From: Rhizobium sp. 16-488-2b
GTDB taxonomy: Bacteria > Pseudomonadota > Alphaproteobacteria > Rhizobiales > Rhizobiaceae
NCBI RefSeq assembly: GCF_017741815.1
Contig: NZ_JAGHMF010000007.1
Span: forward strand, 124,001 to 188,000
Reading direction: 5' to 3'
DNA: 64,000 nucleotides
Each line of letters begins with the position of its first letter. Positions within the stretch are counted from its first letter, which is position 1. Of the stretch, positions 26,891 through 36,992 are shown piece by piece. Position numbers and translations under genes: made by a program. The notes under the pieces are model-generated. The model was given only the letters and a program-made list of their open reading frames with translations. It did no database searches and was not told the DNA's origin.

Positions 26891-26904
26891 GACTGTGAAC
26901 AGTC
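26891..26904. repeat. 14-base palindrome in the acpP upstream region
   Basis: GACTGT and ACAGTC flank the dinucleotide GA, a perfect 6+6 inverted repeat 168 bases before the acpP ATG. It lies in the 291-base fabG-acpP gap, which otherwise shows no gene. It could be a regulator site or chance; no known regulator is assigned. Confidence 0.4.
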
Positions 26905-27071
26905 TCCCGAGAAAGAAGACGGACCGGCGGGCTTTCCAAGCAAGCCTGGGACATCTCTGGTAGCCGGGTACAACGAGTTTGCCGAAGGTGGCTTTAGGGC
27001 GCCGCAGGCTGAAACAGGGTAGGGTGCCATAAAGGCTCTCTGATCAGGATTATAAGGTCGAGGAAACCGAC

Positions 27072-27308
27072 ATGAGCGATATCGCAGAACGCGTAAAGAA
27101 AATTGTTATTGATCATCTTGGCGTCGACGCCGACAAGGTTGTCGAAGGCGCAAGCTTCATCGACGATCTGGGCGCTGACTCGCTCGACACCGTCGAACTG
27201 GTCATGGCGTTCGAAGAAGAATTCGGCGTTGAAATTCCTGACGACGCTGCGGACTCGATCCTGACGGTCGGCGACGCTGTTAAGTTTATCGAAAAGGCCC
27301 AGGCTTAA
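27072..27308 (+). CDS. acpP: Acyl carrier protein
   Basis: 78-residue acidic four-helix carrier of fatty-acid synthesis. Ser37 in [12 protein letters not shown] carries the 4'-phosphopantetheine. The sequence is the main AcpP type, unlike specialised rhizobial ACPs such as NodF or AcpXL. AGGAAA precedes the ATG. Its long upstream gap and strong terminator imply high, separate expression from fabG and fabF. Confidence 0.98.
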   Translation: MSDIAERVKKIVIDHLGVDADKVVEGASFIDDLGADSLDTVELVMAFEEEFGVEIPDDAADSILTVGDAVKFIEKAQA

Positions 27309-27321
27309 TCCTGAGCACTTT

Positions 27322-27352
27322 AGAAAGGGCGGACCCGGAGTCCGCCCTTTCT
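27322..27352 (+). terminator. Terminator after acpP
   Basis: A 13-bp perfect stem (27322-27334 and 27340-27352, AGAAAGGGCGGAC and its complement) with a 5-base loop, followed by ATTTCT. The stem's own 3' arm supplies CTTTCT. It separates acpP from fabF. Confidence 0.85.
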
Positions 27353-27401
27353 ATTTCTGGCATGGTCTCCATAGAACACAAAAGGCGGGGGAATGCAGTC
27401 G

Positions 27402-28664
27402 ATGAGACGGGTGGTTATTACGGGCACTGGCATGGTGTCTCCCTTGGGATGCGGCACGGAAGTGACCTGGGCTCGCCTGCTGGCGGGCGAAAACGGCGCA
27501 CGCCTCGTGACCGAGTTCGAAGTCGATGACCTTCCGGCCAAGATCGCATGCCGTATTCCTGTCGGCGATGGCACCGGCGGCACCTTCAATCAGGATGATT
27601 GGATGGAGCCCAAGGAACAGCGCAAGGTCGATCCTTTCATCGTCTATGGCATGGCCGCGGCCGACATGGCGCTCAACGATGCCAACTGGCATCCCGAGAG
27701 CGACGAAGACCAGATTGCGACCGGCGTCCTCATCGGCTCCGGCATTGGCGGCATCGAAGGCATCGTCGAAGCGGGCTATACGCTGCGCGACAAGGGCCCG
27801 CGCCGCATCTCTCCTTTCTTCATTCCAGGCCGTCTGATCAACCTCGTATCCGGCCAGGTCTCGATCCGTCACAAGCTGCGCGGACCGAACCACTCCGTTG
27901 TCACCGCCTGCTCGACCGGTGCGCACGCCATTGGCGATGCTGCCCGTCTGATCGCTTTCGGCGATGCCGATGTCATGGTCGCCGGCGGCACCGAATCGCC
28001 GGTCAGCCGCATCTCGCTCGCAGGCTTCGCGGCCTGCAAGGCGCTGTCCACGCAGCATAACGACGATCCCACCAAGGCCTCGCGCCCCTACGACAAGGAC
28101 CGTGACGGCTTCGTCATGGGCGAGGGCGCCGGCATCGTCGTTCTCGAAGAGCTCGAGCATGCCCTGGCGCGGGGCGCACGGATTTACGCTGAAGTGGTCG
28201 GCTACGGCCTGTCGGGCGATGCCTACCACATCACCGCGCCGTCGGAAGACGGCGAGGGCGCCGGCCGCTGCATGGCGATGGCGCTGAAGCGCGCTGGCCT
28301 GACGCCTGCCGATATCGATTACATCAACGCGCACGGCACATCGACCATGGCCGACACGATCGAACTTGGCGCCGTCGAGCGTCTGGTTGGCGATGCCGCG
28401 TCGAAGATCTCCATGTCCTCGACCAAGTCTGCCACCGGCCACCTTCTTGGCGCTGCCGGCGCCATCGAGGCGATCTTCGCCACGCTTTCGATCCGCGACA
28501 ACGTCGTGCCGCCGACGCTCAATCTCGACAACCCCGAGCGAGAGACGAAGATCGATCTCGTCCCACACAAGGCGCGTCAACGGGAAGTGAACGTGGCGCT
28601 GTCGAATTCCTTCGGATTCGGCGGTACAAACGCATCGCTGGTGCTGCGCCGCTACGTCGCCTGA
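27402..28664 (+). CDS. fabF: 3-oxoacyl-[ACP] synthase II
   Basis: Elongating condensing enzyme of type II fatty-acid synthesis, 420 residues. The catalytic triad is Cys170 in VVTACSTGAHAIG, His in NAHGTST and His in KSATGHLLGAAG. The MRRVVITGTGMVSPLG start at 27402 has GGGGGA 9 bases upstream; the ATG at 27393 lies only 2 bases after that site and adds MQS, so is less likely. It is not a chain-initiating FabH, which lacks the second His pattern. Confidence 0.96.
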   Translation: MRRVVITGTGMVSPLGCGTEVTWARLLAGENGARLVTEFEVDDLPAKIACRIPVGDGTGGTFNQDDWMEPKEQRKVDPFIVYGMAAADMALNDANWHPESDEDQIATGVLIGSGIGGIEGIVEAGYTLRDKGPRRISPFFIPGRLINLVSGQVSIRHKLRGPNHSVVTACSTGAHAIGDAARLIAFGDADVMVAGGTESPVSRISLAGFAACKALSTQHNDDPTKASRPYDKDRDGFVMGEGAGIVVLEELEHALARGARIYAEVVGYGLSGDAYHITAPSEDGEGAGRCMAMALKRAGLTPADIDYINAHGTSTMADTIELGAVERLVGDAASKISMSSTKSATGHLLGAAGAIEAIFATLSIRDNVVPPTLNLDNPERETKIDLVPHKARQREVNVALSNSFGFGGTNASLVLRRYVA

Positions 28665-28781
28665 GACTGACCCACGACGTCCGCAACGGGCAGGGCAGTC
28701 CAATCCGATGGCTGCCCACCCGCATTTCGCCGCATTGCTTCGCAAGAAGCAGCTTTTGGGGCCAAATTTAGAGGATTGCCG

Positions 28782-30017
28782 GTGAGCGATACGAACCAGA
28801 GCAACGACACGACCGGCCAGCAGGGCCAGCAGTCGCAGAGTGGCCCGATCATTCCGAAATCGCCAACCGAAGCGCTGCGCCCTGAGCGCGTGCCGGAGCC
28901 GCCGAAGCGCTCAAAGAAGGCCAGAAGCCAGGTCGTCATCTTCCTGAACTTCCTGATGACGCTGGTCGTGCTCGGCTGCGCCGCCGCCGTCGTCGTCTTC
29001 TACTATGCGATTTCCACCTACCAGAGCCCCGGTCCGCTGGAAGCCAACACCAATTTCATCGTGCGCAACGGCGCAGGGATCACCGAGATCGCGTTCAATC
29101 TTGAGCGCAACAACATCATCTCCGACGGCCGCGTCTTCCGCTATCTCACCGCCACCCATCTGAATGATGGCGAAAGCCTCAAGGCCGGTGAATACGAGAT
29201 CAAGGCGCATGCCTCGATGAACGAGATCATGGAACTGCTGAAATCCGGCAAGTCCATCCTCTATTCGATCTCCTTCCCCGAGGGCCTCAGCGTCCGCCAG
29301 ATGTTCAACCGCATGAACGAGGACCAGGTACTGGAAGGCGACCTCCCGACGGTCCTGCCGGCCGAGGGCAGCCTGCGCCCGGATACGTATAAGTTCTCGC
29401 GCGGTACCAAGCGCGCCGAGATCATCGAGCAAATGGCCGCGGCCCAGCAGAAGCTCGTGGACCAGATTTGGGACAAGCGCGATCCGTCGCTGCCCTTCAA
29501 GTCGAAGGACGAGATGATCGTTCTCGCCTCCATCGTCGAGAAGGAAACCGGCGTTCCAGACGAGCGCGCCCATGTGGCCTCGGTCTTCCTGAACCGTCTC
29601 GGCAAGGGCATGCGCCTGCAGTCGGACCCGACGATCATCTATGGATTGTTCGGTGGCGACGGCAAGCCGGCCGACCGGCCGATCTACCAGTCGGATCTCA
29701 AGAAAGAGACGCCCTTCAACACCTACGTGATCAAGGGCCTGCCGCCGACGCCGATCGCCAATCCCGGCCGCGATGCGCTTGAGGCCGTTGCCAATCCGTG
29801 GAAGACGCAGGACCTCTATTTCGTGGCCGACGGCACGGGTGGCCATGTCTTCGCCGCCACGCTTGAGGACCACAACGCCAATGTCCGGCGCTGGCGCAAG
29901 CTGGAAGCCGACAAGGGCGCCGATCCGAATATCGCGGTCGACGGGCAGCCTGACGCGGCAACGCCCGCCGATGCGCCGGCAGCGCCTGCTCCGGCTCCGA
30001 AGAAAAAGAGAAACTGA
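28782..30017 (+). CDS. mltG: Endolytic peptidoglycan transglycosylase MltG
   Basis: YceG-like enzyme that cleaves nascent glycan strands at the inner membrane. 411 residues with GTG start and GAGGA 6 bases upstream; a TTG two codons earlier is the alternative. Hydrophilic Gln/Ser-rich N-terminus, one membrane segment (about residues 50-75), LysM-like/YceG fold, and the catalytic Glu in ASIVEKETGV. The tail is Ala/Pro-rich and ends in Lys/Arg. Precedes yicC and gmk, a common order. Confidence 0.94.
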   Translation: MSDTNQSNDTTGQQGQQSQSGPIIPKSPTEALRPERVPEPPKRSKKARSQVVIFLNFLMTLVVLGCAAAVVVFYYAISTYQSPGPLEANTNFIVRNGAGITEIAFNLERNNIISDGRVFRYLTATHLNDGESLKAGEYEIKAHASMNEIMELLKSGKSILYSISFPEGLSVRQMFNRMNEDQVLEGDLPTVLPAEGSLRPDTYKFSRGTKRAEIIEQMAAAQQKLVDQIWDKRDPSLPFKSKDEMIVLASIVEKETGVPDERAHVASVFLNRLGKGMRLQSDPTIIYGLFGGDGKPADRPIYQSDLKKETPFNTYVIKGLPPTPIANPGRDALEAVANPWKTQDLYFVADGTGGHVFAATLEDHNANVRRWRKLEADKGADPNIAVDGQPDAATPADAPAAPAPAPKKKRN

Positions 30018-30034
30018 TAATATCGGAGGCTTCC

Positions 30035-30922
30035 ATGGCTTTGCAGTCCATGACGGGTTTTGCGCGGCGCGAAGGCACGACCGATCGCTGGCGCTGGGCC
30101 TGGGAACTGCGCTCGGTAAACGGCAAGGGCCTGGATATCCGCCTGCGCCTGCCGCCGGGCCTCGAGCGGCTGGAAAACGACGTCAAGCGCCTGGCCGGCG
30201 AGCAGTTCAGCCGCGGCAACATGCAGGTGTCGCTGTCCGTCTCGTCGCCCGAAAGCCGCGTCGAAACCGTTCTCAACCAAGAGGCGTTAGTTGCCGTTCT
30301 GTCGCTGCGCGATCAGCTGGCTGATATCATCGATCCGGCGCCGCTGAAGCTCGATACGCTTCTCGGCATCCGCGGCATCGTCGATTTCCGCGAGACCGAA
30401 GATAGCCCGGAAGCCATCGCTGCGCGCGATGCCGAGATCATGAATGGCCTTGCGCTGGCACTGACCGATCTCCGGCATATGCGCGAGCAGGAGGGGGCGG
30501 CGCTTTCCCGCGTGCTCCTTGATCAGGTGGCGATCATCGAGCGTCTGACTGGTGTTGTGGAAAGCGACCCGTCGCGTTCGCCGCGCGAGATCGCGGCACG
30601 TCTTGCGGCCCAGGTCGCGATGCTGATGGATGCATCCGGCAAGTTCGATCAGGACAGGCTCCATGCCGAGGCGGCGATCCTGGCGACCAAGGCCGATCTG
30701 CGCGAAGAGATCGATCGCTTGAAGGCACACGTGGCAGCCGCGCGCGACCTGCTCGCCAAGGGCGGCCCTATCGGCCGCAAGCTCGATTTCCTTGCACAGG
30801 AATTTAACCGGGAATCGAATACAATATGCTCGAAGTCCAATGCGGCCGCGGTGACAGCGGCCGGCATTGAGTTGAAAGTGGTCATCGACCAGTTCCGCGA
30901 GCAAGTTCAGAATTTGGAGTGA
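30035..30922 (+). CDS. YicC family endoribonuclease
   Basis: 295 residues. The N-terminus LQSMTGFAR and the WELRSVNGKGLDIRLRLP segment are YicC_N hallmarks; the C-terminal DUF1732 domain (KLDFLAQEFNRESNTICSKS) is complete. E. coli YicC is an RNase implicated in mRNA and sRNA turnover. Located 17 bases after mltG and 3 bases before gmk, so the three form an operon. Confidence 0.94.
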   Translation: MALQSMTGFARREGTTDRWRWAWELRSVNGKGLDIRLRLPPGLERLENDVKRLAGEQFSRGNMQVSLSVSSPESRVETVLNQEALVAVLSLRDQLADIIDPAPLKLDTLLGIRGIVDFRETEDSPEAIAARDAEIMNGLALALTDLRHMREQEGAALSRVLLDQVAIIERLTGVVESDPSRSPREIAARLAAQVAMLMDASGKFDQDRLHAEAAILATKADLREEIDRLKAHVAAARDLLAKGGPIGRKLDFLAQEFNRESNTICSKSNAAAVTAAGIELKVVIDQFREQVQNLE

Positions 30923-30925
30923 ACC

Positions 30926-31606
30926 ATGAGCCCGACCCCGTCGAGCCCCGAAACCTCTAGCACGCCGACGAAGATCGCCCGTCGCGGCCTGATGCTCGTT
31001 CTATCCTCGCCTTCGGGCGCTGGAAAGTCGACCATTGCCGGCAATTTGCTGCGGGACGACCATAGTCTCGAGATCTCGATCAGTGTGACGACGAGGGCAA
31101 AGCGGCCGAGCGAGATCGCGGGCAAGCATTATCACTTCATCAGCGTCCCGCAGTTCGAGAGAATGCGCGATGCCGGTGATCTCCTCGAATGGGCGGAAGT
31201 TCACGGCAATTTCTATGGCACGCCGCGCGAGCCAGTGGAGGCCGCTATGGCTGCCGGCCGTGACATGCTGTTTGATATCGATTGGCAGGGTGCGCTGCAG
31301 CTGCAGGAAAAGATGAAGGCCGATATTGTCTCGATCTTCGTGCTGCCGCCGACGATGACTGAACTGCAATCCCGTCTGCATCGCCGTGCCGAAGATTCCG
31401 AAGAGGTTATTCGGACGCGTCTCTTGAACTCGCGTGCCGAGATCGAGCGCTGGCGTGAATATGACTACGTCATCGTCAACGACGACCTCGACGAAGCATT
31501 TCGCAACGTGAGCTGCATCGTCAATGCCGAGCGCGTACGCCGTGATCGGCGCCATGGCCTGTTCGATTTTGTGAACGGCCTGCTGACCGAAGAGCCTAAC
31601 CTGTAA
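30926..31606 (+). CDS. gmk: Guanylate kinase
   Basis: ATP-dependent GMP to GDP conversion. 226 residues, slightly longer than E. coli Gmk because of a 20-residue hydrophilic N-terminus. P-loop [10 protein letters not shown] (about 28-36), [12 protein letters not shown] (GMP binding Arg/Ser), and the [10 protein letters not shown] region. GGAG lies upstream of the ATG. Confidence 0.97.
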   Translation: MSPTPSSPETSSTPTKIARRGLMLVLSSPSGAGKSTIAGNLLRDDHSLEISISVTTRAKRPSEIAGKHYHFISVPQFERMRDAGDLLEWAEVHGNFYGTPREPVEAAMAAGRDMLFDIDWQGALQLQEKMKADIVSIFVLPPTMTELQSRLHRRAEDSEEVIRTRLLNSRAEIERWREYDYVIVNDDLDEAFRNVSCIVNAERVRRDRRHGLFDFVNGLLTEEPNL

Positions 31607-31653
31607 GCTCGTGAGATTAGATCTGCCGCCGCGAAGTCGACGATAAGTCGTTT

Positions 31654-32481
31654 CTAAAGGCTGTTTGCCAGGCGGCAGAATTCCTCGACCGAAAGCGTCT
31701 CGGCGCGTCTCTGCGGATCAATGCCGGCCTTCTCGAGCAGTTTCTCGCCGCCGATCGGCTTCAGGCTCTGGCGCAGCATCTTGCGGCGCTGCCCGAAAGC
31801 AGCCTGGGTCACCTTTTCGAGATTGGCGACTGAGCAGGGGATCGGGTGCTCGTTCGGCGTCAGATGTACCACTGTCGACGTTACCTTCGGCGGAGGAGTA
31901 AAGGCCTGCGGAGGGATGTCGAACGCCATGTGCGCGTTCGTACGCCAGCCGCAGAGCACACCGAGACGCCCATAGTGATCGTCTTCCTCATCGGCGACGA
32001 TACGCAAGCCCACTTCCTTCTGGAACATCAGCGTCAGCGATTGCCAGAACGGGGGCCATTGTTTCGGCAGCAACCAGTTCACCAGAAGCTGGGTCCCGAC
32101 ATTGTAGGGAAGGTTGGCGATGATCTTCACCGGTCCCTCGGGCGCCAGTGCCTCGAAATCGGTGGTCAGAGCGTCGCCTTCGATCACCTCGAGCCGGCCA
32201 GGATAATGCGCCTGCACTTCGGCAAGCGCTGGCAGGCAACGCGGATCGCGTTCGACGGCGATGACCTTCTTGGCGCCGAGCGCGAGGATGGCCCGCGTCA
32301 AGCCGCCGGGACCGGGGCCAACCTCGAACACCGTCGCATCTTCGAGCGGCCCCGCATTGCGCGCTACTTTCTGGGTGAGGTTGAGGTCGAGGATGAAGTT
32401 CTGCCCGAGCGCCTTGCGCGCATCCAGGCCATGGCGCCTGATGACGTCGCTGAGCGGCGGCAATCCGTCGAGTGCGGCCAT
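31654..32481 (-). CDS. rsmA: 16S rRNA (adenine(1518)-N6/adenine(1519)-N6)-dimethyltransferase
   Basis: KsgA methyltransferase, 275 residues. SAM motif [15 protein letters not shown], motif IV NLPYNV and the target-binding C-terminal domain are present, with QNFILD near the N-terminus. Its ATG overlaps the TGA of pdxA as TGATG (32479-32483), so translation is coupled. Gene order surA-pdxA-rsmA is conserved in proteobacteria. Confidence 0.97.
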   Translation of the reverse strand: MAALDGLPPLSDVIRRHGLDARKALGQNFILDLNLTQKVARNAGPLEDATVFEVGPGPGGLTRAILALGAKKVIAVERDPRCLPALAEVQAHYPGRLEVIEGDALTTDFEALAPEGPVKIIANLPYNVGTQLLVNWLLPKQWPPFWQSLTLMFQKEVGLRIVADEEDDHYGRLGVLCGWRTNAHMAFDIPPQAFTPPPKVTSTVVHLTPNEHPIPCSVANLEKVTQAAFGQRRKMLRQSLKPIGGEKLLEKAGIDPQRRAETLSVEEFCRLANSL

Positions 32482-33512
32482 CAGGAATTGCTCTTGGAAA
32501 CGCGACCGAGGTGCCCGGCAAGCTTCAGGGCGGCAACCAGGCTGCTTTCGCGCGCCAGCCCCTTGCCGGCGATGCCGAAGGCGGTGCCGTGATCGGGGGA
32601 GGTGCGGATGAAGGGCAGGCCAAGCGTCACGTTGACGGCGTCATCGAAGCCGAGCGCCTTTGCCGGGATCAGGGCCTGGTCGTGATACATGCACACCGCG
32701 ACGTCGTAGCGCGACCGCGCTTCGTCGTGGAACATGGTGTCGGCGGGCAGGGGGCCGATCGCATCGATACCCTCGGCGCGAAGGAACTGGATCGCCGGAT
32801 GAATGACGTTCGCGTCTTCCTTGCCGATGGCGCCATCTTCGCCGGCATGCGGATTGAGGCCCGCGACGGCAAGGCGCGGATTGACGATGCCAAAGCGCTG
32901 GACGAGATCGGCGTGTGCGATCCGGCATGTCTCCACGATCAGCTCCGCCGTCAGCGCCTGAGGCACATCCTTGATCGGGATGTGGATCGTGACGGGGATC
33001 GCGCGAAGCTTCGGTCCGGCGAGCATCATGACGGGTGTCACGGGCGTACCGGTCACGCGTTTCGCAAGCTCGGCCAGAAACTCGGTATGCCCCGGAAAAC
33101 GGAAACCGCTCTCGTAGAGAACGGACTTGGCGATCGGGTTTGTGACGACGCCGAGTGCTTCGCCGCCGATCGTCAGCGACACAGCCTCCTCGATTGCGGC
33201 AATTGTCCCACGGGCCGTCGCGACATGCGCTTCGCCAGCGATGACTTCGATCCCCGCTGGGATCGGCAGGACGGGGATTGCGTCGGCAAAGACGTCGATC
33301 GCGCCGGCGCAATCGGTCTCGCGGATCGCGACGGTCAGGTCCAGCATCCGCGCGCGGGTGGCAAGGACGTCAGGATCACCGATGAAAACAAAAGGCGGCA
33401 GGCCAAGCTCGCGGCGGCGCAGCCAGGCCATCAATGTAATGTCAGGGCCGATCCCAGCGGGATCGCCCTGGCTGAGAGCAAGCGGGCGCGAAAAGGCGAG
33501 CGTCATTGGCAT
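32481..33512 (-). CDS. pdxA: 4-hydroxythreonine-4-phosphate dehydrogenase
   Basis: NAD-dependent step of the DXP-dependent pyridoxal phosphate pathway. 343 residues. Metal-binding His residues occur in [22 protein letters not shown] and [10 protein letters not shown]. Two in-frame ATGs (33512 and 33506) are possible; the first overlaps the upstream stop as TGATG. Coupled to rsmA downstream. Confidence 0.96.
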   Translation of the reverse strand: MPMTLAFSRPLALSQGDPAGIGPDITLMAWLRRRELGLPPFVFIGDPDVLATRARMLDLTVAIRETDCAGAIDVFADAIPVLPIPAGIEVIAGEAHVATARGTIAAIEEAVSLTIGGEALGVVTNPIAKSVLYESGFRFPGHTEFLAELAKRVTGTPVTPVMMLAGPKLRAIPVTIHIPIKDVPQALTAELIVETCRIAHADLVQRFGIVNPRLAVAGLNPHAGEDGAIGKEDANVIHPAIQFLRAEGIDAIGPLPADTMFHDEARSRYDVAVCMYHDQALIPAKALGFDDAVNVTLGLPFIRTSPDHGTAFGIAGKGLARESSLVAALKLAGHLGRVSKSNS

Positions 33513-34462
33513 CAGCGGCGAACGATCTGCGCTTTCTTGCGCAGCTCTTCGAGATACTTTGTGGAATTGGTGTTTTCCGGCGGCGCGTTCTTGTCCTTGG
33601 CCTTGTTGAGATCTTCTTCACGGAAGACCATCTCGGCTGCCTGGTCGTCGGAAACCTGACGCTGGCTGCAGATCGCCAGATACTCGACGCCCTTTTCGGT
33701 CACGCGCGTTGCGGTGGTGTTGCCCTTGGCCTGTTCGACAAGAGGCTTCCACTCCGGCGGCAGTTCCGGTGCCAGCATGCGACCGAGATCACGAACGGAG
33801 ACATCACGCATCGTGGCGGCGAAAACCTTGGCCTGTTCGCAGCCCGGATACTTCGAGCGCGAGGCTTCCGCTTCACTCTTGCGCTTGCCGACGATGCCCT
33901 TCTTGCTGGCGGGGACGACGAAGATCATTTGCTGCAGAATGTATTCGGTGGTCTCTGGCTTCTGCTTGTTGTTTTCCATCATGCGGGCAACGAGGTCGGC
34001 ATTCGACATCTTGTTGCTGTTGCCATAGCGAGCGTTCACCAGGCGTGGCCAGCTCATCTGCACGGCGATAAATGCCTTGAAGTGATCAACGCCGACGCCG
34101 GCCTGGCTGAGGATCTGCGTCATCTGCGCGGTCGTCAGCTTGTTGCCGGTGGCAAAGCGCGCGAAGGATGCATCAACGTCGTCCTTTGACACCGACATTC
34201 GAACGCGCGCGATTTCCTGCTGCTTCAGCGTCTGCTCGATAAGCTGGTCTTCAGCGGATTTGGCGTCGGCCTTCTGGTGCTGCAGGCGCAGGAAAGCCTG
34301 GCGCTTGGCCACGTCACCGCTGGTGAGGGCAGTCCCGTTGACGACCACCCGGACTTCGCTTGCCGCATAGGCCACGTTGGCCTTTGGCAGCGCCAAGCCC
34401 GCGACAGTGGCGAATGCCAAGCCTGCGATCATCGTTCTTACGGTGTTCTTCGCGCCAATCAT
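33512..34462 (-). CDS. SurA-like periplasmic chaperone/peptidyl-prolyl isomerase
   Basis: 316 residues with a signal peptide (cleavage near AYAASEV, about residue 34). The SurA N-terminal chaperone helix region ([21 protein letters not shown]) is evident. The region where a parvulin domain should lie ([13 protein letters not shown] to EEDL) is short and lacks clear parvulin catalytic residues, so isomerase activity is doubtful. In SurA-type genes this locus supports outer-membrane assembly, including LptD. Located between lptD and pdxA. Its stop overlaps pdxA. Confidence 0.85.
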   Translation of the reverse strand: MIGAKNTVRTMIAGLAFATVAGLALPKANVAYAASEVRVVVNGTALTSGDVAKRQAFLRLQHQKADAKSAEDQLIEQTLKQQEIARVRMSVSKDDVDASFARFATGNKLTTAQMTQILSQAGVGVDHFKAFIAVQMSWPRLVNARYGNSNKMSNADLVARMMENNKQKPETTEYILQQMIFVVPASKKGIVGKRKSEAEASRSKYPGCEQAKVFAATMRDVSVRDLGRMLAPELPPEWKPLVEQAKGNTTATRVTEKGVEYLAICSQRQVSDDQAAEMVFREEDLNKAKDKNAPPENTNSTKYLEELRKKAQIVRR

Positions 34463-34602
34463 CTGTCGACCCTTCCCATTGACGCCGCGCTTTCGCGTCG
34501 CGGCGCGCCTATCTTACCGAGATAACGTCAGCGTTGCTGCCTTCGAGACGCAGCAGCATATGCCGCATATATCCAATGGCCACAATGTCCTGCATAGCGT
34601 TA

Positions 34603-34632
34603 CGGCGAAAGAAAGGCCCCTTTCTTTCGCCG
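34603..34632. other. Near-perfect hairpin between lptD and surA
   Basis: CGGCGAAAGAAAGG (34603-34616) and its complement (34619-34632) give a 13-14-bp stem with a 2-4-base loop, 15 bases after the lptD stop. No T-tract follows in the minus direction, so it is not a standard terminator; it may stabilise the lptD mRNA or attenuate surA. Confidence 0.55.
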
Positions 34633-34646
34633 TGCTGCAAAATCGA

Positions 34647-36992
34647 TCAGTTGTTGTAGATGTTACCGTATCCGAGCTCGCTGGCGTCACCGACATTGAT
34701 GTCGCCGAGAGTACGGAATGTCAGCCTCGCGCCGATCGTCCAGTCGCTCGCCGACTGGTCGCTGGTATCGCGCTTGTCGGAGTAGGCGATCGTAAAGATC
34801 GTGCATTCGTCCTCGTAGGTGAGGCCGATGGTCTGGCGCGTGAACGTGTTGTTGTTCAGATCGTAGGCGATACCGCCGAAGATCGACCAGTAGTCCTTGA
34901 ACTTGACCCGAGCGCGCGTCTGCAGCTCGTCGTTATCCGTGTCGTAGCCATATTCCGGCTGCGCGGAGACGTGGGTGTAGAGGAGCTGGCTCTGGAACGC
35001 GTCCGTCTCGAAGCCGGCGGTCAGATCACCGCGGCGAAGCTCGAAGCTCTTCTCGTCGAGGCGGTACGAAGCGGCGAAGGCAAAGCCCTGTGGCGTTTCG
35101 ATGCCGCCGAGACCGACATAGTCGGATCGAGTGGTCTCAAGACCTGAATCGGCGCCGACGTTCACGAGATCATCCGTGGCGAACGAGTTCTGGCCTGCCA
35201 GCTGGAAGGACTGTCCGAAGATGCCGTGCAGCTTGTAGCCGTTGTCGAACGTACCGGTGTACTGGAAGCCGACGTTGGCGCGCGTGCCGCCTTCGATGCG
35301 GTCGTAACCGGAAAATTTGTCGCGTTCGAACAGGTTGGTCGCGTCGAAGACCATGCTTTGCGCGTCTTCGTTCGGAAGCCTGCCGGCCAGCGATTCGTTC
35401 GGGCGGGCATAGATCTGCATGATCGGCTCGAACACGTGGGTGCTGTTGTCGGTCGTGGCGAGGATCGGATAACGCATTTCGAGGCCAGCCGTCACCATGC
35501 CGCGTGTCGCGGCATCGCTCGTATCGTAGTTGCCGCCATAGCCGACCGGGTCGTCCATGTTGAGCGAGAGCGCATCGCCGCGGGCTGACAGCAGCGGCGT
35601 GATCAGGACGCCGGCGGGCGTTACGAACGTACGCTTCCAGGTCAGTTCGCCCGTCAGACGCGACGTCTGGCCTTCGAGGCCACGATAGCGGTCGAATCCG
35701 GCGACGTCGTAGAAGTCGTCATGGCCGCGCGAAAGGTTGGTGAAGTTCACGTCAGCCGAGACTTCGCCGCCGGCAAGCGGCTGCGGAGCAACATAGTGAT
35801 AGTCCATCACCGGATAGACGATGGCCTGCTTCTTCTCGGCCGTGTTCGACGGATCGGCGTCCTGCACATCGAAATAGAAGGAGCGCAGGTCGAAGTAGTT
35901 CCGCTTGCCGAGCCCGGTCAGATAAATCTGGTTGGTCTGCGTCGAGTTGTCGTAGCCCTTGAGTTTGTAGGTGCGCGAGAAGTTGTTGTCGCTCTGCACC
36001 ATTACATCCCAGCCGAATGACCAGCGCGGATTGATTTTGAAGGAACCGGTCGAGGCGATCATGCCGCGAGCATCGTTCTGCGCGTCACTGGTCCCTTCAG
36101 TGAACGTGCTGGAATTCATCTGGCTGATACCGGCCACGCGCAGAGTGTGCGTGCCGTTCTCGAAGCGCTGACGGAATTCGGCGTCGGCCAGGAAACCCTG
36201 CGTTGTATAGCCGGTCCCCGTCACCGTCGCGTCCATGCTGGGCGAGATCACGTAGTAGTAGGGGACAGACAGGCCGAAGCCGAGATTCTGTGCGCTGACG
36301 AAGCTCGGGAACAGGAAGCCGGATTTGCGCTTGACCGTGTTGTCGGGAACGACGAGCCACGGAACATAGGCGATCGGATGGCCCAAAAGTTCCATGCGCG
36401 CATGCTCGAGACGGATCGTGTGCTTCTCGCCATTCTGAATGACGCGTTCAGCCTTTACCTGCCAGAAAGGTGGCTTCTCGGGCTTCTCCGCGCAGGGCAG
36501 ACAGGCCGTGTAGACGCCCTTGTTGAGAATCATCTCGGTGCCGCCGACCCGCTCGCCGGTTTCAGCGACGATGCGCGTATTGTCGGGTGTCTCGATTCGA
36601 AGCGAATTGATGAAACCGTTCGCGAAGTCATCGGTGACGTCGAGCTTGTCGGAGTACATGCGCGTGCCGTCGGGGCTGACAAGCTCGACATTGCCGAGCG
36701 CCATCATCCGGCCGGTCTTCTGATTGTACTCGACTCGCTGCGAGACCATCTTGTAGCCGGCGTAATTGATCTGCACGCCACCTACGGCCGAAACGACTTC
36801 AGCGTCTTTGTTGTAGACGAGCTCATTGGCCGAAAGAAGCATCTTGGCTTCCTTCGAAACATTGGGCTTCATGTTTTGCAAAGCGTCTTGAGCGATAGCA
36901 ACGGGGACGTTGCCGGTATAGCTGCACAGGGCTACGCCTGCGAACAGGGCAACCAACTGCTTACGAACACTTTTGCGGTTGCCTGCCGCCAC
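34647..36992 (-). CDS. lptD: LPS-assembly protein LptD
   Basis: Outer-membrane beta-barrel that inserts LPS with LptE. 781 residues from a GTG at 36992. An AGGAGGA sits 7 bases upstream and the GTG overlaps the lptG TAG by one base, which decides the start; the longer frame to 37058 has no ribosome-binding site. Signal peptide (LVALFAGVALCS then SYTGNVPVAIAQ cleavage), OstA-like periplasmic domain (SANELVYNKDAEVVSAVGG...), and a large barrel ending near TIGARLTFRTLGD. The Cys-x2-Cys (ACLPC) in the N-domain is a typical LptD disulphide element. Confidence 0.96.
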   Translation of the reverse strand: MAAGNRKSVRKQLVALFAGVALCSYTGNVPVAIAQDALQNMKPNVSKEAKMLLSANELVYNKDAEVVSAVGGVQINYAGYKMVSQRVEYNQKTGRMMALGNVELVSPDGTRMYSDKLDVTDDFANGFINSLRIETPDNTRIVAETGERVGGTEMILNKGVYTACLPCAEKPEKPPFWQVKAERVIQNGEKHTIRLEHARMELLGHPIAYVPWLVVPDNTVKRKSGFLFPSFVSAQNLGFGLSVPYYYVISPSMDATVTGTGYTTQGFLADAEFRQRFENGTHTLRVAGISQMNSSTFTEGTSDAQNDARGMIASTGSFKINPRWSFGWDVMVQSDNNFSRTYKLKGYDNSTQTNQIYLTGLGKRNYFDLRSFYFDVQDADPSNTAEKKQAIVYPVMDYHYVAPQPLAGGEVSADVNFTNLSRGHDDFYDVAGFDRYRGLEGQTSRLTGELTWKRTFVTPAGVLITPLLSARGDALSLNMDDPVGYGGNYDTSDAATRGMVTAGLEMRYPILATTDNSTHVFEPIMQIYARPNESLAGRLPNEDAQSMVFDATNLFERDKFSGYDRIEGGTRANVGFQYTGTFDNGYKLHGIFGQSFQLAGQNSFATDDLVNVGADSGLETTRSDYVGLGGIETPQGFAFAASYRLDEKSFELRRGDLTAGFETDAFQSQLLYTHVSAQPEYGYDTDNDELQTRARVKFKDYWSIFGGIAYDLNNNTFTRQTIGLTYEDECTIFTIAYSDKRDTSDQSASDWTIGARLTFRTLGDINVGDASELGYGNIYNN

